From contig CAZRRO010000002.1 in assembly GCA_964602595.1 (NCBI GenBank), positions 186,001 through 250,000 on the forward strand: a stretch of DNA of 64,000 nt. The letters run 5' to 3'. Below are positions 15,393 through 23,693 of the stretch, one piece after another. Numbering within the stretch: position 1 is the stretch's first letter; each line of letters begins with the position of its first letter. The notes beneath the pieces were generated by a model. The model saw only the letters and a list, made by a program, of their open reading frames with translations. It was not told the DNA's origin and did no database searches. Position numbers and translations under genes: made by a program. The stretch is from CAIWAH01 sp964602595. Its GTDB lineage: Bacteria > Verrucomicrobiota > Verrucomicrobiia > Limisphaerales > UBA9464.

Positions 15393-16889
15393 TTAGCAGG
15401 CGCGGAGCATGTCGGCGAGTTTTCGCCCGGACAAGCCCGCCTTGTCGCGGCGGACCCACGCCACTGCCGCGCCGGCAAACCCCGCGGCACCCAACGCCAG
15501 CGCGCCGACGAGCACGGTCCACGGTCCGGTCGCGCCCGCATGCAGCCCGGCCACCCCGACGCCGACGCTGAGCGCGACCGCCACGCCGCCGCGCGCCCAC
15601 GTGGTGCCGAACAGCCGGCCGGCGGGCAGGCCGCGCAGCCGGGCCCACTGCCAGAAGATGGGCGTAAACGTGCCGAAGACCGTGGCGACCAGGAACGCCA
15701 CCGCCACGCCACGCGCCCCGAACTGCCAGCCGAGCGGCACCGACAGCAGGCCGGCGGCGGCCAGTTCGCGCTCGCAGTAGCGGGCCAGCGAACGGAAGTC
15801 CCCGAGCCCGAGCAGGAAATAGGCGGAAGGCGACGAGATACCGGTGACAAGGAATCGGGCCGACATCAGCGCCACCAGCACGGGGTCCGGCGCCCAGGAC
15901 TTCTTCATGAACCATTCAATGAACGGCGTGAGCGTGACCGCCATGGCGCCCATCGCGCCGCCGCAGAGCCAGGCGTTGACCCGCACCAGCCAGTCGCCCT
16001 GGGTGGAACCGGCGCCGCCCGCGCTTTCCTTGGCGACCAGCGGCCACAGCGCCTCCGAGCCGGCCTGGAGCGCGCCCCGCACGATGCCAAAGACCCGGGC
16101 GGCGGTGCCGTAGACGGCCGCGACCGCGGGATTCCGCGACAGCAGTCCCACGAGAACGACATCCACGGTGAACAGGAGCAGGATCGCGAATTGGCTACGG
16201 AGACACGCGAAGGCGTCGGCCCGCAGTTGCTGGAAAAGTTCGCGGAACTCGGCCGCAGACAACCGGCCGGCCCAGTGGAGTCCGGGTTCCACGGCCCGGC
16301 ACCAGAACCACGCCGGCAACAATTGGACCAGCGCCAGCAAGAGAGTGGCGGCAGGGAAAGCCCAGAGATCCCAGCCCAGCCGGAGGCCCACCCACAGGCC
16401 CAGCAGATTGGTCCAGGAGCCGACCGTGTTCAGCTGGAAGACCCGTTGCTGTTGGCCCAGGCCGATGAGCAGGTTCACCTGCGCCAAGGCCAGCACCGAA
16501 ATCGCGCCGGCCGTGCCCAAGGTGACGAAGAACAGCCACGGTTCATGCGCCTCCCGGGCGGTCGCCGTCTGGGCGTAGAGCAGCATGCCCACCACCGCGA
16601 CGGCCCAGACCACGGCGCCCAGCCGCAAGTAAAGCGCCTGCCCGAAATGCAGCAGGCGCAGGCGTTCGGCCGGCGCGGATTCGACGAGCAGGCGGCGGTT
16701 CAGCGTGGTGCGGAACCCGAAGTCGAGCAGCGGCAGGTAAAGCATCGCCTGCAAGGCGACGACCACGACGCCGTAGCGCTCCGGCACGAGGTAGGCGTTC
16801 AGCAACCGGAGCATGAGCATGCCTGCCAGCGCCCCCGATACGGTTGCGGCAACCTTCCATGCCACGGTCCTGAAGAACGAGCCCGTCAC
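15393..16889 (-). CDS. Polysaccharide flippase (Wzx/MATE-like)
   Basis: 498 residues with about 12-14 hydrophobic membrane segments and the N-terminal pattern of oligosaccharide flippases (FFRTVAWKVAATVSGALAGM ... VVVALQAML). It should move a lipid-linked oligosaccharide across the inner membrane. A GTG at 16889 is preferred as start because the residues upstream are charged, not family-like, and overlap the leader of the divergent gene. It heads the minus-strand run down to the SDR gene. No glycosyltransferase or polymerase is adjacent, so the sugars must be built elsewhere. Confidence 0.8.
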   Translation of the reverse strand: MTGSFFRTVAWKVAATVSGALAGMLMLRLLNAYLVPERYGVVVVALQAMLYLPLLDFGFRTTLNRRLLVESAPAERLRLLHFGQALYLRLGAVVWAVAVVGMLLYAQTATAREAHEPWLFFVTLGTAGAISVLALAQVNLLIGLGQQQRVFQLNTVGSWTNLLGLWVGLRLGWDLWAFPAATLLLALVQLLPAWFWCRAVEPGLHWAGRLSAAEFRELFQQLRADAFACLRSQFAILLLFTVDVVLVGLLSRNPAVAAVYGTAARVFGIVRGALQAGSEALWPLVAKESAGGAGSTQGDWLVRVNAWLCGGAMGAMAVTLTPFIEWFMKKSWAPDPVLVALMSARFLVTGISSPSAYFLLGLGDFRSLARYCERELAAAGLLSVPLGWQFGARGVAVAFLVATVFGTFTPIFWQWARLRGLPAGRLFGTTWARGGVAVALSVGVGVAGLHAGATGPWTVLVGALALGAAGFAGAAVAWVRRDKAGLSGRKLADMLRAC

Positions 16890-17007
16890 GATTGGGCCGG
16901 AGCATCCCGGACCGCCGCGCCCGTCGCGAGCCCGGAATCGCCCCACGCGGGAGCCGATGCCACGTTCCCCCTTTGCGTCTTCGCTCCTTCGCTGTTCCCC
17001 TTCCGGC

Positions 17008-18183
17008 ATGTCCATGCCCCTTCATCAGCTCCGCGCCGGCGTCATCGGCACCGGCTTCATCGGTCCCGTCCACATCGAGGCACTGAAACGCCTCGGCGTG
17101 CAGGTCACCGCCATCTGCGGTTCCACCAAGTCCGCGCGCGCCACCGCCGACCAGTGGGGCATTCCGGAGGTCTACGGCGACTACGACTACCGCGCGATGC
17201 TCGCCTCGCCCAACGTGGACGTGGTCCACATCACCTCGCCCAACAAGGTCCACGTCGAGCAGTCGCTCGCGGCGCTGAAGGCGGGCAAACACGTCGTCTG
17301 CGAAAAGCCGCTCGGCATGACCTCGCCGGAAACGGCCAAGGTCGTGAAGGCCGTCGCCAAGGCCGGGAGCCCGGTGTTCGCGGTGAACTACATGTGCCGC
17401 TTCTTCCCTGCCGTGCTCCAGATGCGCGCGCTCGTCCAGCGCGGCGACCTCGGGCAGATCATGCACGTGCAGGGGCACTTCTTTCAGGACTGGCTCCAGC
17501 TGCCCACCGACTACAACTGGCGGCTGCTCGCCAGCGAAGGCGGCAAGCTCCGCGCCGTCGGCGACATCGGCACGCACTGGATCGACGCCGTGTCGTTCAT
17601 CCTCGGCGCGAAAGCCGAGAGCGCCTTCGCCCACCTGGAGACCTTTCACCAGACCCGCTACCGGCCCAAGGGCGAGGTGCAGACCTTCGCCAAGATCGAT
17701 CCCGCCACGATGGTGCCCTACCAGGTGGACACCGAGGATTTCGGCAGCGTGCTGCTCAAGTTCGGGAAGTCCGCGCACGGCTTCGCGAATGGCGTCCACG
17801 CCAACGCCTCCATCTCGCAGGTCGCCGCGGGCTGGAAGTGCGATCTCTACGTGGGCATCTACGGCACCAAGGGCAGCGTGCAATGGAGCCTCCAGCAGCC
17901 CAACGAAATCATCCTCGGCCGCCGCGACGAACCGAACCAGATCCTCCAGCGCGGCACCGCCGGCTTCAGCGCCGACGTGGCGGGCTTTACCGACTATCCC
18001 GGCGGCCATCCCGAAGGCTTCCCCGACAGCCACAAGATGCACTACCGCGCCGTCTATGAGCACATCGCCGGCGGCCGGAAGACGCCCGTGCTTTTCGCCA
18101 CCGCCGCCGATGGCCATCACGAGGTGAAGCTGTGCGAGGCGATCCTGAAGAGCAGTAAGGCGAAGAAGTGGGTGAAGGCTTGA
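17008..18183 (+). CDS. Gfo/Idh/MocA family NAD(P)-dependent sugar oxidoreductase
   Basis: 391 residues. The N-terminal Rossmann motif is AGVIGTGFIGPVHIEAL (residues 10-26). The catalytic-region motif E99-K100-P101 (CEKPLGMT) is present, followed by a C-terminal alpha/beta domain with GDIGTHWIDAVSFI. These enzymes oxidise or reduce sugars, inositols or sugar nucleotides. ATG at 17008 starts six residues before the Rossmann strand; ATG at 17014 is also possible. It is divergent from the flippase operon (118 bases between starts) and 3 bases from the ankyrin-NADAR gene, which may be read from the same transcript. Confidence 0.9.
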   Translation: MSMPLHQLRAGVIGTGFIGPVHIEALKRLGVQVTAICGSTKSARATADQWGIPEVYGDYDYRAMLASPNVDVVHITSPNKVHVEQSLAALKAGKHVVCEKPLGMTSPETAKVVKAVAKAGSPVFAVNYMCRFFPAVLQMRALVQRGDLGQIMHVQGHFFQDWLQLPTDYNWRLLASEGGKLRAVGDIGTHWIDAVSFILGAKAESAFAHLETFHQTRYRPKGEVQTFAKIDPATMVPYQVDTEDFGSVLLKFGKSAHGFANGVHANASISQVAAGWKCDLYVGIYGTKGSVQWSLQQPNEIILGRRDEPNQILQRGTAGFSADVAGFTDYPGGHPEGFPDSHKMHYRAVYEHIAGGRKTPVLFATAADGHHEVKLCEAILKSSKAKKWVKA

Positions 18184-18186
18184 GTA

Positions 18187-19986
18187 ATGCCCACGCCGGC
18201 ACAGCGAATCATTTGGGCCGTGCGGACGCGGAAACATTCGCGCCTCCGAGAACTGTTGCAACGTCCGGGCTATCTCACCGTCGCTTCGCCGGCCGGCCGG
18301 ACTGCCTTGCACGCGGCGGCGGAAACTGGCGACTGGCAGGCTGTGCAGTGGCTTATTGACGCTGGCGCGGACGTGAATGCGCGGATGCAGTCCGGTGAAA
18401 CACCGTTGCATCGTGCGGCAGCCTATGGTCGAGGCTGGGATCTGGCAGATCGGGATCTGGATCGCCGCGATCCGCTTCGGGGGAATAGTGGGAGACCATT
18501 CAGCCAAGCCGTTGCCGAGGCATTTCTGGCCGTGCTCAAGGAACGGAATCCTGAGATTCCTCACGATCTTGGATTGCGGGACGACTTGTCTCAGGAAGTG
18601 AAGCCGGATGCCATGCTGGCCGCGTGGGAGTGTTACGCAAAGCCGGCGGAGCTGCTGCGGGAGCTCGAACAGCGCGGAATTGATCTCGACCGTGAAGACC
18701 CGGTGCTCGCCGACAATCTGAGGGGCCGCCTCCGCTATATGAAGGTCGCTAGTTTGTTGCTCGACCACGGTGCTGATGTCAACGCGTTGGCGGATGGCTG
18801 CCGGTATGGCATCCAGGTTTCGGTGCTCCGCCAGGCGGCGGAACATGGCTCGGCCAGTATGTTGAAGCTGCTGTTGGAACGTGGCGCGTCGTTCAGTCTC
18901 CCCAGCTTGCCACCCGATGAGGGGGACCAACTCATGCGCGACGCGCTGGAGCGCACCGCGGTCGATGTCGCCGAAGTTTTGATTCAGCACGGGGTTCAGT
19001 TCCGGGAAAAGCAAACGCGACTCACGGAAGCGGCTGGGTGCAGTTGGGTGACCGTGATCAACTGGCTGCTGGACCACGGAGCCGACGTCAACTTGCCAAA
19101 TGAATACGGAACCGCCCCGTTGATCGCTGCTGGCGGGCACTACGCGGCGATGGCCTGCCTGCTGTCGCGTGGCGCCATCCCAACCGTTCGCGATCAAGAC
19201 GGAAACGGGCTGCTGCATCAGTCAGCCCCCTGGCCCAAGTGCCTGGAGGTCGTTCTCCCGCTGGGATTGCCGCTGGAACAGGCCAACGCCAAGGGGCGGA
19301 CGTCACTGCATTGCGCCGCCCAATCTGGATCGCACGAGGGTGCCCAATTGCTGCTCCAAGCCGGTGCCTGCGTGAATGCCCAGGACCACGATGGTAATAC
19401 GGCGATTCACCTGATCTTCGACAGCGACGAGTTCCGACCAGACATCGAGTTTCCGGTCTTTCTCGCATTGGTCGAAGCCGGTGCCGACCTCACGCTCCGC
19501 AACCGCGCCGGGCAGACGGCTCACGATTTGGCAACCCGCTGGAGCTATCCGGCAGAGTATCTGCGGCTGCTGCATCCCGACGGAACCGGCGCCCGGCCCG
19601 GAACCTTTCTGTGGCTGGGGAGCGATCCCGGCCTCCGCGAGTTTTTGCCGAGGGCCGAAATTCCCATCCAGATTGACGGCAAGAGGTTTCCTTCCAGCCA
19701 AGCATGGTTCGAGGCACGCAAGCTAGAGGTTCTTCAGCAGCGTCTGTCTTGGGCCGCCCATTGTGACGCCACGATGCTCGAAGCCTTGCGGCAGAAGTTT
19801 CTCCAGCATTCAGTCCTCAGTAAGCGCCTGCTCGCGACCGGTGACGCGCAACTCATTGCCGACAGTGCCGTCGAAGGCTGCTGGGGCGGATACTGGACCG
19901 AGCGTCAAGGGACGCCGTTCAACGCTCTCGGGCACATGCTGATGAAAGTGCGGGAAGAGCTGCAGTTGGGTTTGAGCGCAAGCTGA
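18187..19986 (+). CDS. Ankyrin-repeat protein with C-terminal NADAR-like domain
   Basis: 599 residues. Ankyrin-type repeats run from about residue 15 to 460, with clear units such as GRTALHAAAETGDWQAVQWL, LLDHGADVNALADG, LDHGADVNLPNEYGTAPLI and GRTSLHCAAQSGS. From ~474 to 597 the chain matches a NADAR domain: FPSSQAWFEARKLEV, KRLLATGDAQLIADS, CWGGYW and NALGHMLMKVREEL. NADAR proteins act on ADP-ribose or riboflavin-pathway N-glycosidic bonds; some remove ADP-ribose from DNA bases. The usual SVEHY motif reads SSQAW, so the conserved glutamate is replaced and activity may differ. No signal peptide is seen. It starts 3 bases after the dehydrogenase, and its stop abuts a repeat cluster. Confidence 0.8.
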   Translation: MPTPAQRIIWAVRTRKHSRLRELLQRPGYLTVASPAGRTALHAAAETGDWQAVQWLIDAGADVNARMQSGETPLHRAAAYGRGWDLADRDLDRRDPLRGNSGRPFSQAVAEAFLAVLKERNPEIPHDLGLRDDLSQEVKPDAMLAAWECYAKPAELLRELEQRGIDLDREDPVLADNLRGRLRYMKVASLLLDHGADVNALADGCRYGIQVSVLRQAAEHGSASMLKLLLERGASFSLPSLPPDEGDQLMRDALERTAVDVAEVLIQHGVQFREKQTRLTEAAGCSWVTVINWLLDHGADVNLPNEYGTAPLIAAGGHYAAMACLLSRGAIPTVRDQDGNGLLHQSAPWPKCLEVVLPLGLPLEQANAKGRTSLHCAAQSGSHEGAQLLLQAGACVNAQDHDGNTAIHLIFDSDEFRPDIEFPVFLALVEAGADLTLRNRAGQTAHDLATRWSYPAEYLRLLHPDGTGARPGTFLWLGSDPGLREFLPRAEIPIQIDGKRFPSSQAWFEARKLEVLQQRLSWAAHCDATMLEALRQKFLQHSVLSKRLLATGDAQLIADSAVEGCWGGYWTERQGTPFNALGHMLMKVREELQLGLSAS

Positions 19987-20190
19987 TGCTCGCTACGCTC
20001 GCTCGCCGACTTACCACATGGGTGCGACGATCCGCTTTCCCGGTGGGGCGAGACTCCGTCGAGCCCACTTTCGAGCGCAGCGAGGCGAACGGAGTGAGCA
20101 TCTGTCCGATGTTCTACCACCCCGAGGATGCTCGCTGCGCTCACGCTGGCTTCGCCAGCAAACAGGGCTCGACGGAGTCTCGCCCCACCA
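19985..20190. repeat. Inverted-repeat cluster upstream of the RAYT gene
   Basis: A 25-base arm at 20042-20066 (ggtggggcgagactccgtcg...) is repeated as a perfect reverse complement at 20166-20190. Between and beside the arms are related gatgctcgct(g/a)cgctc units at 19985 and 20129, an inverted relative at 20073-20102, and a small hairpin gctggc-ttc-gccagc (20145-20159). The cluster begins at the stop codon of the ankyrin-NADAR gene. This layout is typical of REP/BIME elements next to their transposase. No gene was seen in 19987-20274. Confidence 0.85.
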
Positions 20191-20274
20191 CGAAGAGATG
20201 TCCGCCATTCTACGTTTTGGCGCCACCAGCCAACACGCTTGCCGGCTGTCCAGACTGGCCCAAAATCCGGCTGC

Positions 20275-20747
20275 ATGAACGGCAACCCACCCTCCGAAGA
20301 GCCGGGTCGGAAAAACCCGGCCGCCGGAGTTCCCTTTCGGGTGGGTGAACCAAACATCGTCCTGCTCACGGTGAACACGGAGCAACGCACGCCTTGGTTG
20401 GCCACGCCGGAAGTTCACCGCCTGATTCACCAGACTTGGCAGGAAGCGACCGGGTGGTTGGTTGGCGATTACCTGCTCATGCCGGATCACCTGCATTGCT
20501 TCTGTGCGCCGCACAACCTGCGCTTTGGCATCGAGCCGTGGATCACCTACTGGAAACGGGAGCTGCGGCGGAAGCACGGGCGGGCGGAATGGCGGTTTCA
20601 GTCGCGCGGCTGGCACCATCGGATCCGCGATGCGGCCCATTACGCGGGGAATTGCACTACGTCCGGGAGAATCCGGTCCGGCGCGGTCTGGTCGAGCGGG
20701 ACGACGCCTGGCCGCATCAAGGCCGGGTGCACACGCTGCGCTGGTGA
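20275..20747 (+). pseudogene. Frameshifted REP-associated tyrosine transposase (RAYT, Y1/HUH type)
   Basis: The frame from ATG 20275 has the RAYT/TnpA_REP pattern, with the metal-binding H-x-H in LLMPDHLHCFCAP, then WKRELRRKHG and the WRFQSRGWHHRIRD block. At a GGGG run (20646-20649) the frame is lost. The expected continuation, ELHYVRENPVRRGLV with the catalytic tyrosine, lies in another frame and ends at 20747. Adding one G restores a protein of about 157 residues. These enzymes move REP hairpins by single-strand cleavage. The shift separates the metal site from the tyrosine, so the gene is inactive unless the shift is a sequencing error in the G-run. Confidence 0.85.
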
Positions 20748-20778
20748 GGCCCCGCCCCCGGGAATCCTCGCGCCGGCG

Positions 20779-22935
20779 TCATGGTCGGTGGGTCGCCCGG
20801 AAATTGAACCGGTCGTTGGGTGCGGCGTCGCCATTCAGGGTAAAGTCGCTCCACTCGCCGGTTTGCCGGAGGTTGTCGGCCCACTTGAAATCCAGCGTGG
20901 GCGGCGGGCGACTCAGGCCGAGCCGTTTCCAAGGCACGGCGAGTTCCAGTTCGCGTTCACCGAGTCGCAGTTCCGCGGTGCCGACGGCTTCCCATTCGTA
21001 GCGACCGCCGACATTGCGTTCGACCGAGGCGGAGCTGCCGCCTGGGCGGGTGCGGTTGACCACGAAGTCGTAGCCGAGCCAGCCTGTCCGCGCGTCGGCG
21101 TCGGTGTCGAGGAAGAGCAGTATCCAGTTCGTGTCGGTGGGCGGCGTCAGGGCGGCGTGCGTGCGGACGTAGAAGGCGGCGTGGCGCCGGGACCAACTCG
21201 CCTTGGCGGCGACGAGGTCGTTGCGGCCGGTGGCGTTGGTGTAGGTCACGGCGGCGTCCCAGCCACGGTGCTGCCGCCGCGCCAGGTCCCCCAGCGTGTC
21301 ACGGAACTCGGGCTCCACGTCGCGCCAGTCGGCAAACTGGCCGTCGATCGTCACCGGCGGCGAGCGTAGCGGCGGCACCGGGCGGGCGCCCTTGTAGCGG
21401 CGGACGTAGTCCGTGAACTGGTAGTAATAGTCATCGCCGTGGCCGCCACGCATGGGTTCCAGGTCGCGGCTGTGTTCCTGGTCGAACTGGTCCACGAACA
21501 TCACGGGCAGCTTCACGCGGTTGAACTCGTTGAAGCGGCCGGCGATCCACTCGTTCCAGCCGGTGACGAACACGAGACGGGGATCTTCCCGGAGCGCATT
21601 CGACCATTGCTCGGCGAAGTTCAGGCCCCAGCGCACGGCGTCGGGACGAAGGTCCGGCGTTCCGTCATGGAAGCTCCGGCCGTGCGAACCGGGTTCGCTC
21701 ATGGAACCGAGTCGGCCGTTCACCGCGTTCTGCCCGACGCCCACGGACATCTGCTCCTTTTCGCCACGCGCGTTGCGGAAGACATGCTGCGGAGCGACTT
21801 CGAGCCAGCTCCACATGTCGGGTTGCGTGGGGCCTTGGAAATAATCGGGCTGCGGCTTGCGGAAGGTGAAAAAGTCGCGGATCGCCGCCGTTTCGCCGTC
21901 GGCCCAGAGCAGCCGGAGCGTGCGGTCGCCGGCCGTGGGCTGGCCGTCTGCCAGGGCGGTGCCGCGAGCGAAGGATTCGTCCGTGTGACTCCACCAGCCG
22001 ATCTGCCCGGCGGGTTCGCCGGCCTCCAGGCAGTAGGTGCCAGCGGGCAATGGCGCCGCGAGTTTGAGCGGAAGCCAGTCGTTGTCGCGCACGTCGAGGA
22101 AACGCTGGGTGGCGACCACCGGGCCTTGAGCCCCGTCGCGCCGGAGCGTGAGCGTGACGGCGGAGTTGGTGCCGCCCCACGTCGGGAACCGGCCGCTGAC
22201 GGCGTGCAGGGTTCGGTCGGTGGTGAAGGTCTGGCCCAGCGTGTGGCCGGGCCGCAGTTCGGTTGGCTGGTTCTGGCGGGTGTTTTCCTCGCGCTCCAGG
22301 AGCAGCGCGGGATCGGCGAGAATCAGCGGCTTGCCGTCCCACTGGAACCACAGTTCGCGGAACTGGCCGGTGGAATAGAGATCGTGCCAGAGCTCGCGGA
22401 CGACCTTGGCCGGATCCCAGAACGGCGTGAGGAAGGCGACCTGCGGCGTGCGGTTGCCGAGTTGGCGCCAAGCGCTCCATTCGCGGAGCAGGGCAAAGTA
22501 GTAGTCGCGGTAGGTGACCTGGTTGGTGACGTCGAAGACCACGACGTCCACGCCGGCGTCGCCGAGCATCTGCGCGTGCTTGCGGAGCACGCCCGCGTCG
22601 TCGGTCAGGTAGTAGCCGAAGAGGGATTCACCCCAGTGATGCGGCGCGTGCAACGGCCCCCACAGCGGACTGTCCGGCTGCTGCATGGCGGCGGGATTCT
22701 GCGCGAGGATTTTGGTGACGTCGTAGGGACCGCCTTGGATGTGGGCGCCGTGCCAGAGGAAATAGAACATTGCCACCGTGCGATCCGCCCGCGGCGGCCC
22801 GGCCTGCGCGTGGGTGGAAACCGCGCGCCCCAAGGCATCGGTGGCCACCCAGGTGTCGCTGAAGTTGTCCCATCCGGCGGCCGGTGTGGCCAACTGGACG
22901 CCGGCGAGGGCGCAGATCAATCCAAGGCGCTTCAC
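20779..22935 (-). CDS. Secreted glycosidase-like protein (GH99/WbsX-like) with C-terminal CBM9-like domain
   Basis: 718 residues with a signal peptide (LGLICALAGVQLATPAAG). The N-terminal ~470 residues resemble GH99/WbsX-like TIM-barrel proteins: AMFYFLWHGAH, DAGVDVVVFDVTN, WFQWDGKPLILAD and VFVTGWNEWIAGRF near residue 457, where WNEW is typical. A beta-rich segment interrupts the barrel at ~220-340. The last ~180 residues begin VTIDGQFADW and contain LLFLDTDADARTGWLGYDF, like CBM9/DOMON carbohydrate-binding domains. It probably degrades or binds an extracellular polysaccharide. The exact family was assigned by eye and is uncertain. Confidence 0.6.
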   Translation of the reverse strand: MKRLGLICALAGVQLATPAAGWDNFSDTWVATDALGRAVSTHAQAGPPRADRTVAMFYFLWHGAHIQGGPYDVTKILAQNPAAMQQPDSPLWGPLHAPHHWGESLFGYYLTDDAGVLRKHAQMLGDAGVDVVVFDVTNQVTYRDYYFALLREWSAWRQLGNRTPQVAFLTPFWDPAKVVRELWHDLYSTGQFRELWFQWDGKPLILADPALLLEREENTRQNQPTELRPGHTLGQTFTTDRTLHAVSGRFPTWGGTNSAVTLTLRRDGAQGPVVATQRFLDVRDNDWLPLKLAAPLPAGTYCLEAGEPAGQIGWWSHTDESFARGTALADGQPTAGDRTLRLLWADGETAAIRDFFTFRKPQPDYFQGPTQPDMWSWLEVAPQHVFRNARGEKEQMSVGVGQNAVNGRLGSMSEPGSHGRSFHDGTPDLRPDAVRWGLNFAEQWSNALREDPRLVFVTGWNEWIAGRFNEFNRVKLPVMFVDQFDQEHSRDLEPMRGGHGDDYYYQFTDYVRRYKGARPVPPLRSPPVTIDGQFADWRDVEPEFRDTLGDLARRQHRGWDAAVTYTNATGRNDLVAAKASWSRRHAAFYVRTHAALTPPTDTNWILLFLDTDADARTGWLGYDFVVNRTRPGGSSASVERNVGGRYEWEAVGTAELRLGERELELAVPWKRLGLSRPPPTLDFKWADNLRQTGEWSDFTLNGDAAPNDRFNFRATHRP

Positions 22936-23106
22936 GGACTCAGGCTGGTCCGGGAGTTGGGTCGAAACAAGGGGTTACCGCGACGGTCGGACCGTATCCA
23001 ACGCCCGGGGAAACACGATCCCCGGCCGCCTATGCGTATAAACACGTATTGTGGCCGAACTCCCGGTAGGAAAGGATGCCGGCGCAAGAATTCAATCGGC
23101 TCAATT

Positions 23107-23667
23107 ATGGCAACGCTCATCAATCACTGGATGTCCTGGGAAGGCGGCGTGGATCTCGTCGCGGTCACCCAACCTGGCCTCACCATGCCCAACGTCATCG
23201 TGCACGTGGCCCGCATGGTCCACACCCCGGTCGGTTCGGCGCCGTCGGGCATGATCTTCTTCCAGCCGGACCCGACGAAACCGCCCGCGGTCATGGGCTT
23301 CATCTCGACCGATCCCCACGTCGGTGCCTATTTCGGACCCAAGATTTTCGCCGGCACGCCGTTTGAGAACGCGCCGGTCATCACCGCCCAGATCGAGATC
23401 GGCACGCAGGTCGCCGGCGAGGTCAGCGCCAAGATCACGATCGCCGGCCAGGTGTTCCAGACGCGCCTGACGGGCCTAAAGCCCGCGGAACTGATCTCCC
23501 GCGCCCCGTCCGCCATGCCGCCGTTCTGGCAGCAGGGAATTGAGTCCGTCGCGTCCACCGCCGAACTCACGGTCAACGGCGCGCCGGTCCCGATCATCGT
23601 GCCGCCCGTAGGCATCTCCGGCGGTCCCGCCGCGGTCTTCGCCCCGGCCGGTGTTTACGCCCGCTGA
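23107..23667 (+). CDS. Hypothetical protein, 186 residues
   Basis: No family is recognised. The chain is proline- and glycine-rich with beta-type spacing, e.g. VTQPGLTMPNVIVHVARM, GMIFFQPDPTKPP and AQIEIGTQVAGEVSAKI. There are no cysteines, signal peptide or membrane helix. It ends in PPVGISGGPAAVFAPAGVYAR. ATG at 23107 was chosen; an in-frame ATG at 23032 would add a basic, less protein-like tail. It is divergent from the glycosidase-like gene (171 bases) and 26 bases ahead of the next gene, so the two downstream genes may form a unit. Confidence 0.6.
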   Translation: MATLINHWMSWEGGVDLVAVTQPGLTMPNVIVHVARMVHTPVGSAPSGMIFFQPDPTKPPAVMGFISTDPHVGAYFGPKIFAGTPFENAPVITAQIEIGTQVAGEVSAKITIAGQVFQTRLTGLKPAELISRAPSAMPPFWQQGIESVASTAELTVNGAPVPIIVPPVGISGGPAAVFAPAGVYAR

Positions 23668-23693
23668 TTCCACCCGCCCAACATCGCCTTCCC

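Noticed and set aside
15540..18059. Plus-strand frame of 839 codons opposite the flippase and in another frame of the dehydrogenase
   Set aside because: Low-complexity, arginine-rich translation without motif; both overlapped genes are well supported.
16543..19218. Minus-strand frame of 891 codons across the dehydrogenase and ankyrin genes
   Set aside because: It spans three well-supported genes, has no domain and crosses their boundaries; it is a GC artefact.
20646..20649. Programmed ribosomal frameshift in the RAYT gene
   Set aside because: No slippery heptamer of the usual type or downstream pseudoknot was recognised; a one-base loss in a G-run is simpler. Not excluded.
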